DNA of 64,000 bases from Phlegmacium glaucopus (lineage: Eukaryota; Basidiomycota; Agaricomycetes; Agaricales; Cortinariaceae). This document shows, piece by piece, positions 9,565-20,901 of the stretch. Each line of letters starts with the position of its first letter. Position 1 is the first letter of the stretch. A program made the translations under genes and the position numbers. The notes beneath the pieces are model-generated. The model did no database searches, had not been told where the DNA came from, and saw only the letters and a list, made by a program, of their open reading frames with translations. The stretch lies in NCBI GenBank assembly GCA_015039465.1, contig MU130497.1, forward strand, positions 1,176,238-1,240,237. Reading direction: 5' to 3'.

Positions 9565-10639
9565 CAATACGCGCTGCAGGTTATGTAGATTCGCGCATTT
9601 ATATTCTCTAAACCTAGGGTAGAATTCGCCAGTGATGATGCATTGATGTGCCATCACACCCTCCATTCACCCAATTAGTTAAGATCTGTCTTCCTGTTGT
9701 ATAATGGTATTCTTGTTGATGAGCCTGTGGTTTCTTCATGGAATGTTAATTCAGAAAAGTATATACATAGGTATTTAGGCATTTTATTTATGGTTGGGTT
9801 TGAGACGGGGCCCCGACAGGAGATTGATTCTCTGCTGCGAGCAACTGCTCACAGGGGTAGGTAGGTGCTTACAGATGAGGAGGAGAACAACAACCTTGGA
9901 CGAAGGCAGGGGTAGGACAGCTCTTAAGAAGCACCATCAGTTGGGGCAAAATCTGTCGATAAGTGGCAGAATAACTAGTAGGTTCATGCCTGAGTTTGGA
10001 TTGGAAATGGAAGGTAGTCGCACCATAGGTTGAGCAACTCTCTCACATGGGGGAGGCTTTGCATGACACCCCATGATGCCACAGGAAAGTAAGAGAGGTA
10101 AACTGTAACAAGAAAAGCAAGCAAGAAAGGCAAGATAATTTGAATGAGTAATGTACAGCTCAAGCCATTGAAGGCTCATCAAGCAAGATTAAGAAGTCTG
10201 TTAGGAAAGGTATAAGTTTCTTCGAACAATCATCTATTAGCCATATCACTCCAAACAACAACGAAAATGTCCAGTCCGCCCGTCATCAGATGCTAGCATT
10301 CGTCAACATCGACTATATCACCAGAAACAACAGTAACATGGTTGTCGCAGAGGTGCCCATCGAATGCCTGAGGAAACTTGAAGGCGTCGACGGCGGTTCT
10401 GTGGTTATGTCCAACGGAACAAGGAGTGGAGGCGTATCGCAGACTCAAGCGGGTTATTCAAACCTCGGTTATAAGATAAATACGCAGTTGTTGAGTGTAT
10501 GAAAGTAGTCCCAAGAGTGACTGCCTGAAATACAAAGGTCCTGTGTACGACGTGAATTCCTGAAAGTTATTCCATTGGGAAAGGTATCGCTGACATTGTG
10601 GATTGGCAGGCGTGCTCCCCTTTCGCGTTCTCCCTGTAA
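9565..10639. other. Gene-free stretch after the deaminase gene
   Basis: Only short unsupported ORFs are present on both strands. It may hold more of the decayed chitin synthase on the minus strand, but I see no recognisable catalytic-domain sequence such as the QRRRW motif. Confidence 0.4.
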
Positions 10640-12262
10640 GCAATTGCGAAAAGACACTGGGGCGACTGATGATTGTCTACGTTTCCGATAGTGAACAGGT
10701 TTCATAAGCAAGTTTCCTGCGAAGAAAGAATATTGCTGTCGATCTTGAGCGAGTTGACCTCCTGCATTGTATCATGGCCAGCATTGAACCCGAATAGATC
10801 CAAGACTCTACTATTCATATTATTCACGTCTACGTCCGCGAGTGCAACAGTGACGTGAGAGGTCTTGAAAGGCTCGAGAGGTATGTTATCACATTATAAT
10901 TGAGTCCGTTGTAGATAGCCGCGGAGTGGCCAGTGTTCACTAAGTTCCATTAGGGGCGTAGCCAACAAACCACGACGAGCAGTATAACCATCTGGTAAAA
11001 GTACCAATGGGGAGGTAGATCGTTGGCAAAAGCACGGAAAGGGAGTTGACATCAGTGTTGTTCTTTGAATCCAAACTGGCGTAGGGAGCCAGTGATACCG
11101 TCGGACAGAGCGCTAGCCTACAACCAAGATACACCAGATCCTAGACAATTCCTGACACATTCCCGCCATACCTGAACTGGGAAAATGCTATCCACCAATT
11201 GAACGCCATACTTCAAATATTGATTTACCAGGAACCACGCCAACCACGGTTCATGCGTCGGCAGCAACTGCGGTCAGATCGAAGACTTCACCCCGTGTTG
11301 AAGTATACACGTTGTTTGGGTTCAATGTAGAAGAATGTGACGCCAGCTCGGAAGTGTTGAACATATGTTCCGTAGGGCAGATGAGAACTCCCAACACGGG
11401 CCTTTAGCGCAGAAAAGGCCTTTCACGAAGGGGTTGTAGAGCCTGTACCCTCCAATCCACCAGCAGCATCTCGAAAGCTAGGAGACGAAATAGCATCCAA
11501 ATTGCCATCCAAGAACCCTTCGGCAGAGTAAAGTGACAGCACCATGGTAATGAATGAAGGATACCCAGATCTATCCGCGGTCCCAGTCTTGAATGATGAA
11601 TGGTTGCCCAACCGTAAACGCTTCCTAGTGTCATCCGTTCTCTTCAGTTGTCAGCGGCTTGGCCATCCATGACATGAATCAAACCTCCTGGAGGAGACGG
11701 ATGCATTCAGCATTGTCAAATTAAGGGACTTGGAGAACGAAACACGAGAGGCCTTCGATGGCGTATTCGTTCACATGTCTTTCGAAGAAAGACTTTTGGA
11801 GGGGTTCGTTGGCGAAGTCGATGCTAAATTGATCGAGAGAGTTGGTACGGCTGGACATGTTTTGGGGTCTGGGAAGATCAAAGAGACTGATGAAAGTGGT
11901 GAAGTCGTCCTTGCAGAGCTGTTGTTCGTTCAGTCAGGCAAAGAGAAGGGAGTGAAGGGACTTTGACCAAATTATCTCTATTGTCCGAAGCCCCATTTTT
12001 TCAATAGGTTTTGTACGAAAGCGCGGTCTCCAGTGCCGCTGGCTGGACCCCCAAGAAGTTGGCAACAACCTCTAAATGTCAGTGTTGCGGACGACGACGA
12101 TGACGGCATGCTGGTTGATAGTGAATTCTAGGTTGCCTAGGGGAAGAATTGCTGCGACTAGTTAGCACTGGCATGTTTGAGCTACATGGCATTTCGAGAA
12201 ACCGATAGTCTTGGGAGGGAGCTATTTTGAGCTAATCGCATCGTAGCCCATCGTCACGGCCT
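10640..12262 (-). pseudogene. Chitin synthase (class V/VII, myosin-motor-like domain) pseudogene
   Basis: Read right to left, pieces in changing frames give a co-linear chitin synthase. First come myosin-like motor parts: GFSKCHVAQTCQ, LVAAILPLGNLEFTI, VANFLGVQPAALETALSYK, DDFTTFISLFDLPRPQN and GNHSSFKTGTADRSG. Then come parts of the region before the transferase: VLICPTEHMFNTSELASHS, NPNNVYTSTRGEVFDLT, LASLDS-like KNNTDVNS, and LFGFNAGHDTMQEVNSLK near the end. Stops and frameshifts are frequent, and the N-terminal half of the motor and the whole glycosyltransferase core are missing. In intact genes the product makes cell-wall chitin at the plasma membrane. This is a dead fragment; the order and number of matching motifs make the identification firm. 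Confidence 0.85.
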
Positions 12263-12414
12263 CAATTCGGTCTGGTTAATGTTGTCCCACGCGGTCTTGG
12301 AAGAGAATAAGGAGTGAGTCGAGGGTTATATTAGGCCGACTAGATAGACTAACGCGAGTTCTCGTTCTGAGCAATAGTGGATGGTATTCGTTAGACTCGC
12401 GACCAGCCGGCACG

Positions 12415-12476
12415 ATTTATGAAAACAAACAAGATAAAAACATAAACAAAGTATGCCCAAAAATGGTGCGATGGAA
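12415..12476 (-). repeat. Inverted repeat, right arm
   Basis: Reverse complement of 8007-8071 with one substitution and a 3-nt difference in a T-run. No gene follows it on the minus strand other than the chitin synthase relic, which is unrelated to the deaminase. Confidence 0.85.
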
Positions 12477-12501
12477 CAACATCACATACCTGGAGTAAGT
12501 A

Positions 12502-12714
12502 AGGACCCCGGATTATCCCTAAGTAGGCTAGATCCCTCAATCCGGACAAGATTGGACAAAATTTGGGTCAAAAAAAAACCCTTTTTGAAGCAGGATGTTC
12601 CGAAACGTTCAAATCCGAGGTCAGCTAGCGTGGGAACCTATTTTTTGTCCGGACAGAAACCGCAAAATTTCGACTTTTTGGGATCTAGCCTAGGCAGGGA
12701 TAATCCGGGGTCCT
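12502..12714. mobile_element. hAT-like MITE, 213 bp
   Basis: Ends are AGGACCCCGGATTATCCCT and its exact reverse complement; after a 3-nt mismatch the inverted repeat continues through TAGGCTAGATCCC, about 35 bp in all. An exact 8-bp direct repeat AGTAAGTA flanks it (12494-12501 and 12715-12722). It shares the AGGACCCC terminus and TCCGGAC-rich interior with the 1190-bp element at 6761 and with 24899-25650, so they form one family. Confidence 0.88.
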
Positions 12715-12835
12715 AGTAAGTACCCAACGGAGTTCGAAAGCCTAGGTATTCGTTGTTCATCGCTTACGATCACATCCGCCGACTGTTGTCATCGGTGACC
12801 CACAATGCAACCAAATGAACAATAACAACATGAGA

Positions 12836-12843
12836 TATATAAA
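12836..12843 (+). promoter_or_regulatory. TATA box of the phase-0 micro-exon gene
   Basis: TATATAAA lies 84-91 bp upstream of ATG 12927, followed by a pyrimidine-rich stretch suitable for a fungal transcription start. Confidence 0.5.
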
Positions 12844-12926
12844 GTCTACACCTTTGTCTTCCTCTCTTTTAATAAACGCCCAACCCCCCAACCCCCCCTT
12901 TATCATACAGGGCCAAATTGTTATAT

Positions 12927-15899
12927 ATGATTGACTACTTGCTCTCTTTCCAGGCGCCCGTCAAAGGCGAGGCCCTTGCTGGGACTGGTCTGCCCAGTCT
13001 CGTTACCAATCTCGCCCTTGCGGCAGGGTTTATTATTTTCAAACCCGTCGTGGACCAATTCATTGGACTCACCATCAATCATCACACACCTACCACCTTT
13101 GACAATCGCCAATCCATGAAAGCGATTCTCGATGCTGGTCATGATCTTTTATCTCCCGCCTTGGATGGTCTTAGCACCCTACATCTTGAAGACAAGGCTA
13201 CCATCACTACCGCCGTTACTGTTATAAAAGGCGTTCCCACTCCCGTCCAACTTTTTCAAGAACAGTCTATCATGGGAGGCATATTGAGTATTTGTGCCTG
13301 CGCGGTACTCGCCTTGGTTGGAACTGCTCTTGTTTTTCAATACTCTGGTCAGGGCACTTATATTTCTGGGACCTCGCCCCCTCCTGCGAGCTCTGATAAT
13401 GGCGGTTCGTCTCCTCAACCCTTCAGTCGCGGTTCAACCCCGCCTACCGACGATTTGTCCGATGAACCATCTGGCTGGGGCTCGGGGGGTCGTCCACCTC
13501 CTGTTCCTATCTATGACATATTTTATGACATTCCCATCTCGCGCTTGGACAAAGCAGTCGACACCAACGATGAGAAGGGAATACGCGATATGGACGGTGC
13601 TCCACCACCACCTCCTCCTTCGTTCCCTACTCCTGTCGAGGATGGCGATTCATTCAAAAAATCATCCGTCATCAGGTGGTCGTCTCTTACTCTGGTCTTG
13701 TCGATAATTTCTTTGGTCATCAACCGTCTCTTTAATCGTTTCTCCAAAAATTCTGTCAAAACTCAAACGAAAGTTTCTACTCCCACTGCCTCTGAACGGA
13801 TCACTGTCAACGAAATATCTGGCGGTGCTGTGACCCCGATTCCATTTCCAATTGCCAAACCTGTAATCAAAACTACCTCTCCCAATATGTTACCTCCTGT
13901 TGAAACCGAAAGTCTGGGCGCTAGTATCTCTACTCTTGTCAAGTCTACCGTCTCCCAGCGTTTAAGAAGATTCACGAACTTTGTTATTTTTGTCCTTGTC
14001 TTTACTTGTTTGCTTCTACTTCCCTTTTTCCTTCATGATTACCTCGATAATCACCTGGAGAACATCACAAACTATTTTTTCCCCATGGAAACTCGAGAAC
14101 AATCTTTGAAGACATCCGACGTTGTTGAAATTGTATGTGTACTTTATTTTGATTTTTCTTTTCTTTTCGCTTCGACGTGTACTTATAAATCTTGTCCAGA
14201 CGGATGATGATGTTGCTGCTAGCATTGACGAAGAAGACATTGCTACTGGTACCAACGAAGAAGACACCGCTGGTGGAATCGACGAAGAAGACACTGGTGC
14301 TGGTACCGATCAAGGTGTTGCCGCTGGTACCCAGGAAGAGGACGTTGCTGGTATCAATGAAGAAGATGTTGCTGCTGGCGTTACTGCTGGTACCGATGAT
14401 GAAGCCGTTGCTGCTAGGACCGATGAAGCAAACGTTGCTACTGGCGGCGATGAAGAAACGGATGACTTGATGGTATGACACACACTATACCTCAAGAACT
14501 GCAGTACTCATGTTTTATACAGAACAATTCTGTTGAACAGGAAATATCCTTCAACCATGTCGTCGGTGCTGGAGACGCTACTCTTGTTGTGTATGAAAAC
14601 GCTTCCCCTCTTGCCGTCGACCTCAAAGATATCTTCGTAAGTTGTCATCCCATTCTTTCTCTTCTCTAGTTCATTGACTGTCCTGAGTAGAGTGCTTCCG
14701 AGGATGGTATACCCTTCCATGAAGTGTTTAGTGCTTTATCGGTACGTCTTTTTAGTTTCAAGAAAAATAAAAATTGTGTCCAATTCTGGAGGCTGATTTT
14801 CTTTCCCTTAGATTTCCAGTTCCAGCGACAAAATTCCTGCATTCAAAGAGGGATTTTTTACCACTCCTAGGTTCAAACTTCCAACCGAATTAGGGAAAAA
14901 GTGTACTGTTAATGGTAGCCAGGATATCAAAGTCTTATCGGTGTGTCCAAGTTTCCATTTGCGTAATGTGGGGTGCTGACATGTGTATAGGAGCATGTTC
15001 TTGAGACGAATATCCCGGTTGTTGCTGAGCAAGTTCATACTGTTTCGGTCAGTTGTGTCTTCTACAAGCGTTGATGCGTCTAAATTAATATGGTCTTCAG
15101 AAATTTATTCTTGAAAAAGCTGCGTCTATCGTTGGGAAGGTTTCCAGCACCGCAAAAGTAGGATTTATTGACCTTTTCGCCTCGGTGCGCTTGGCTAACG
15201 AGTATTAGGTTGATACTACGTCCAAGGAGAATATTCCTATTGTCAATATCAACAAGGCTTCCGTATGTCCTCTTTCTAGTAATGTCTGTGTTAAACACTG
15301 ATTGGTTTTTTGATTAGTTTCAGGCTCCTGATGAGCCTTTGTCCGTTCTTATGAGGAGCTTCGCTAAAAATAGAATGGTACATATCGTTGTTTCCTTTTT
15401 ATTTTCACAATTAACAAGTATTCCTTCCATCAAGAAGACTTCCACAGAGCGTCTCAACCCTAAGGCCGCTTCCGCTGTGCCTCGTGTTCCCGCCATACAA
15501 CAGCCAGGGCCGAGTTCAAGTACTAGTTTGCACTATTGTTATTCACCTCCCTCTCCACTGAGACCGGGCTTGAGCGCCAGTATGCATGCGCCATCTCCGG
15601 TGAGGAAAGGTTTGAGCTCTAGCATTCATGCTCCTAGCTCGTCCCCAATGCAGGAATTGAGCGCTAGCATCCACGCCCCCAGTCCTCCACCAATGCAGGA
15701 ATTGAGTGACAGCATCCATGCTCCCTGCACCCCGCCAAGCACCCCTGCGCCAATTGAACATGTTGAACCGCCTTCGGAGCCCATACCCATCCCTGTGGTC
15801 GATCTGAGCCCTGACCGCCGCATACGACGTGTAATCGATCCCAGGCGTGAATGCAATGTTATCGTGATTATCGGCGGTGACTCTCAGGTCTCCGCCTGA
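12927..15899 (+). CDS. Multi-pass membrane protein of unknown function encoded by phase-0 micro-exons
   Basis: Ten exons were inferred: 12927-14132, 14200-14472, 14523-14636, 14691-14741, 14812-14940, 14991-15047, 15101-15157, 15209-15262, 15324-15377 and 15435-15899, giving 819 aa. Every exon is a multiple of three and every intron is phase 0. Exon 1 has four hydrophobic segments (about residues 23-42, 116-138, 252-270 and 351-375) and a proline-rich linker. Exon 2 is an acidic Ala/Glu/Asp/Thr repeat array. The 17-43-residue exons after it are soluble-looking. The last exon has a four-fold repeat with the core S-x-SIHAPSP and a positively charged end. I recognise no family. The start could lie further upstream, because the bases before GCGCCCG at 12954 also resemble a 3' splice site. 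Confidence 0.6.
14200..14472 (+). repeat. Coding repeat: acidic DEEDxAxGT-type array
   Basis: Exon 2 encodes about ten degenerate units of 7-10 residues with the pattern GT-x-EED-x-A, built from GAAGA and GTTGCTGCTGG-like DNA repeats. This predicts a strongly acidic, disordered segment. Confidence 0.75.
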
Positions 15900-17423
15900 A
15901 CTTGTTGCTTGAATCTCTTCCGTCTTCGTCTGGACGTGTTTTTGTGGTTTTCGTATGGAGATTGTATTGGGTCGGAATTTAAAAATTTCACACAGGTGCA
16001 GGAACGGAGGACGGTCTGGCTATCTATCTCGGTTCCTATCGGAGCAGATGTTCGATATGCATGGATTTACAGAGACGGGGTAACTGAGGTGTAATATGGA
16101 AGGGAATGGGAGCACCAAGGCGCTGACGAGTGCTGCCGTGCTCTTGTTTCATTTTTGTCGGGTGGAGTTCATCTCTCGAGATGGTCTTCATCGCATCGTA
16201 GTGTTGTCGGGATGGTCAGGCGCTGACGAGCGTCGAGATCATTCTGCGGCGCTGCGATGCCTGGTGTGTGAATAGACCAAGGAGGCGCTGACGAGTGCAT
16301 TCCTTCTTCTATTCACGCAGCAGGGACTATTAAACCGATGTTACCTTGTTTCTGTGATCCGGAATATGCGATGCCTGCTTGTTGATGGACCGCTCAATGG
16401 ATCAAGCCCAAGCCATGCCCTCGGTGCTTTCTGCATCTCTGCACACCCTTCTTCACCCTACCCAATATATATCGCCATATACAACTCTGAACATCTCCGG
16501 AACGAAGGGACTCCCTTAACACATTTCTATTCGAGGTCTGGATTCTTGTCGTACATCATCTCTCGTCCTTTTCAATCTATTGACTCTATCCTTTCCGATT
16601 GCCATTGTCCACTGCAACCGCATCTTTAAACCCATTTTGCATTTAGTCTCTAATAATTTATTTAAATCATCACTTATTCTTTAGTTTCTTTCTCCATTCG
16701 CATCCAGTGATATAGTTGTACGATATACATTGTAAACACAAGTGCCTTTAATATAATGAGGCGAGACAGCAGAATTAGTCCGAGTTATGTATGTGTGAAA
16801 GAGTCTTGTGAGCGAGAGCCTGGTTTCTGGATTACTCAGAATCTTCAAAAGGCACCCGGTGCCATTGCTGTCGTCATTGTCGTCGTCAAAAGAAATACCC
16901 TGGATGAAGATAGTGGAAATCATAGGTCAGGATACTCTACCGTAAAACACTAAACAGAGTTGATGATGTTTGTGGAGTAGGACCTACTAGAGTAGATGAA
17001 GTGGGGATAGTTGATAGGCGCTGGATAGCTAGTGAACAATGATGACATTGACGAGTTACTACTTTAGGAAGTTGACAAAAACAAATGATTATAAATAGTT
17101 TTTTTGCAACCGCTATTACTTATCGATACTTATGCCTTGTTCTACCTTGTTCTACCAACAATTATTTGTCGGAACAAGGGGATTTAAGGGGATAAGAAGA
17201 TACCTATTTTCATGTTCTGTACCGACCTTTGACATATTTGTAGTTGTTTGGCTAACAATAGAACAAAAGCGACGACTCGGACAATGACGACGATTGGACA
17301 ATGCTCGGTGTTGTCAATGAACGCTGTGGCCACTTTGTCTCCATCATGGTCGTCGGGTCTTGCTACTGCTTCTCTATCTCTTACCACAACCATCACCGCT
17401 CTCTTTCGTTGCATTAGTTCGCG
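15900..17423. other. Intergenic region with three copies of GGCGCTGACGAG
   Basis: GGCGCTGACGAG occurs at 16119-16130, 16219-16230 and 16284-16295, twice followed by TGC. The first two are exactly 100 bp apart. The rest is AT-rich with scattered short ORFs I could not support; the right part should contain the promoter of the next gene. Confidence 0.45.
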
Positions 17424-20277
17424 ATGTTCGCGACCTCCTACGCTCTTCTAATACTCCTTCAATCAATCTTAATCAGTGAGTAGGGCTTTGTCCTTGTATT
17501 ATATATAATCTAATATTTCTCTAGTTGCACAAACTACCCCTGCAGTTCTCTGCATTCCAGGTCAATGTCTTCAAGGTTATTCAAACACGACTGGTATGTA
17601 CACTGCCAGCTGATGTTCCTATCTGCCATAATTGAACACATTCTCTGCTCGATTTAGTTGGCGGTAAATTATCTGCTTCTGGCGCGACGACTATCCACAT
17701 CCTACCGGGGCAATATTCTGCTTCGACGAACCCTCAAATACTTCATGACAGTCTCACCTCATCTTCCACCACTTTATCATCTTCTCCCGGATTCACCAAC
17801 TCTACCACTGTATCTCTACCACTTAATCTCGCCCTTCAACCTGGCCTGGCTATATTCTCAGGTTCTCTTTATTCTGGACAGTCATCATTTACAAGCTTAC
17901 CCACTACACCTGCGGGGAATACCTCTACGCCGCTGGCTGCTCAATCGCTTACTCTATCATCAGCTGTCTGGGCTGCCTTGAATTCTGGCAACAACGGTCG
18001 TGTTATTGTGTGGGACGCAATTCCGGACGTTAGCCAACTACCGGCCAGCAATCTAGGTTCACTTTCCCTCACCGACATCCAATCTTTCGCCTGCAGCCCC
18101 AGTTGTGCATCTTCAGGCGTGTGCACTTCCTCTGGGACTTGTCAGTGTGCTCCCGGGTTCACCGGTACATCATGTGAATCCTGCGCCTCTGGATTCTCCG
18201 GTCCTAAATGTGAACCCTGTCCGACGAACTGCAAGACCTGCGATGATGGTATTACTGGTTCAGGAAGGTGTTTCAAACCCATAGTTGCCAATGATCCTGC
18301 CAATTGCAAATGTCTCAACGGAGAGTGTGGCTCCAACGGACAATGTGCATGCAATGCTGGCTTCACGACGGCCAGTAACGGGACTGCATGTGCTACATGT
18401 TCGCCCGGTTTCTTCTTAACCTCCAATGGTGATTGCCAAGGTACGGACCTCGCTCGCTCATTATTCCTTCTCAGAAACTGACTTTTACTTAGTTTGCCAG
18501 CTTGGTTGTACCCGATGTGCGGATGGTACAGGTGATTGCATAGCATGTAAATCAGGCTTTTCCCAGAATGGGAACGATCGTACCAAATGCGATCCTCCTC
18601 AATCAACAACCACCACAGGTCAACCTTGTCCCGTTGGCAGCTTCAGCAACGGTGCCGCTTGCTCGCCGTGCTCCTCATCATGCCAGACATGTACTGGAGG
18701 AACATCAAATGATTGCGTCGTCTGTGCTGCTGGTCTCTTTACTTTTAACGGAGGATGTATATCAGCCAACTCAGATGGCATCTGTGAGGGGTCGGGTCTT
18801 ATCGCCGATAACAATAAACGGGAATGTGATAGTAAGTCATCAAGTTCATTACCGACTCGCAATTAATGTTCTCTGTTCAGCCTGTGGCGCTAAATGCACG
18901 GCATGCAAGATACCCAACTTCAATGTGGCATCTACCGTTAATCAGAAACAATGCACTGCTTGTTTGCCTGGGTTCTTCCTTTCTAATGGTGCCTGCGTCG
19001 GAAGCTGTCCTTCTGGCACCACTGTCTCGTCCCAGGATAATTTGACCTGTATTGGTACGTTACAAAACCCTACTTTTATTTGTCTGAATTTAACCCCGCT
19101 TTATCCAGCTTGCGATCCATCCTGTGGGACATGCGCGGGCTCTCCAACCTTTTGTCTAACATGTGCCAACAACCAACTCGCCTCTGGAGGAAAATGTGTT
19201 TCCAACTGTCCCCCGAGTACATTCTCCTCCTCCGGAGCCTGCCTTACATGTCATCCAGACTGCGCCAACTGTTCAGGCGGCAGCTTTAATCAATGCACAA
19301 GCTGTCCTCCGAATAGGCCTGTTCTCACGAACGGCCGGTGTTTACCCACCTGTAGCAAGTCACAGTTTTTCGACTCCACCTCATCGACTTGCCAGTCCTG
19401 CGATTCCAGTTGTTCAAGCTGTTCTGGTCCGGGACCTAACAACTGCCTTGCATGTTCAAGTTCGACACAAGTTCTCGTTGCAGGATCATGCGTCGCTGCC
19501 AATTGTTTATCGACATCTAATGTGGTTGCTGGACTTGGTGTTTGCCTTTCTGATCTCGTGGTTTCTCAACCTTCAGGAACGGCCAGCGCTCCTCCTCTGC
19601 CCAGCGTTTCGGGCTTGAACAAACCGATCGTCGTCTCTACGTCATCTCATAGGCTTGCCTGGTGGCAGATCCTCTTGATGGCCCTCGGCTGTGCCTTCAT
19701 TTTCGTCCTCGTCATTTGGCTAGTCAGAAGACGCCAACGCAAGCAACGTGCTAAGCGAAAAGCTCAATTCGCTACGAGTCCTACCGCCAAAAAAGGTAGG
19801 ACAGGATGGCGATGGAAGCTTATCCGGTTTGGCGAGAAACTATTCGGCCATACACGTAGTCGACGGGTACCAATTGTTCATCTAGGCCCATCTCAAGATG
19901 AACGTGGGGACTTCAAGTTGACTCAGTTGAGGATGGCGGAGGAAGCAAGACATCCTGCATCATTTGCTGCCACTGGGGAAGATGAAGGTGAAGCAGATCT
20001 GGTGAAACTTATTGGTTCGTATAATCGACCATATTCGCCTGATACATCGAGACACTATACCAACCACCATGATCGGGTTCCTCTGGCTGATCAGCGGTCG
20101 CTTAGTGATGCCAGCAGTCAACACTCAGCGCCGTCGATGTATTCGCAGATGACCGGTTTACCTAGCAGAGTTCCTGACCCACGCCAGCCTCTCAAGTCCC
20201 GATTCTCCATGAGCACCTTCGCTACAAATGAACTTCAGCAGAAGAGTCGCTCTGGAAAGAAAGCATTCTGGAAATGA
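17424..20277 (+). CDS. Cysteine-rich furin/EGF-like single-pass membrane protein
   Basis: Six exons (17424-17475, 17525-17593, 17658-18440, 18493-18831, 18881-19054, 19109-20277) give 861 aa. A signal peptide (MFATSYALLILLQ) is followed by a Ser/Thr-rich region. Then comes a long cysteine-rich part with EGF-like (CQCAPGFTGTSCESC) and furin-like repeats such as CHPDCANCSGG and CQSCDSSCSSCSGPG, to about residue 640. One membrane helix (WWQILLMALGCAFIFVLVIW) precedes a basic cytosolic tail of about 190 residues. The layout is receptor-like: extracellular Cys-rich domain, one helix, disordered tail with Ser/Tyr. Proteins of this layout are common in agaricomycetes, but no ligand or function is known. 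No kinase domain is present. Confidence 0.85.
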
Positions 20278-20901
20278 TTTTTTCGTTAAACTCTTCTCTT
20301 TCTCCTTTTTTCTCTCATTCTCTCTGTTCCTTTTGTCTCGTTACACACACACACATTCCCGCAACTTCTCTCTCTTGATTTAAACAATCATTTATATATC
20401 ATTATTAAGTCTTCATTTACGTCCCCACACGATTCTTCATGATGAATATCTACATCGTACTTATACTTATAATGTATCCAATCACTCGGACTACTCGCAT
20501 AGACACTTTATGGACACTACCCTTAGTTATAGGTACTTTATTCACACCCTGAAAGGACTTGACGGATCTACATTTAATCATCCCATTCCCTGCATTTATG
20601 ACTGTATCTGTATTTGATTTTATTCTTGTATACATATATTCATTTTCCTTACTTCAAACAAACGCCAACGTTATTTTATTATTTCAGACATCTAACACTG
20701 CTGACAGTGCCGAAACGCGAAAGCGATTGATTTGGCTCGTGGTTAACGCGTTAACGGCTGAAAGCATGTTGCAAGCCGGGTTATACATCAGAAAAAAAGC
20801 ATGATTTAGGTACCATACAAAAGATATCTATACAAGTCCAAGCACTCCTTGCAGCGAATCCAGACTAGCATGTGTTGCGGTGCACGCAGGAGATCCTCTC
20901 C
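20278..20901. other. Intergenic, convergent 3' flanks
   Basis: Pyrimidine- and AT-rich sequence between the 3' ends of the Cys-rich membrane protein gene and the Pmp3-family gene. The open stretch at 20680-20804 has an unusual codon pattern, but nothing recognisable. Confidence 0.4.

Noticed and set aside
20559..20804. 81-codon + strand ORF
   Set aside because: Its first half is AT-rich non-coding sequence; no splice context or recognisable domain.
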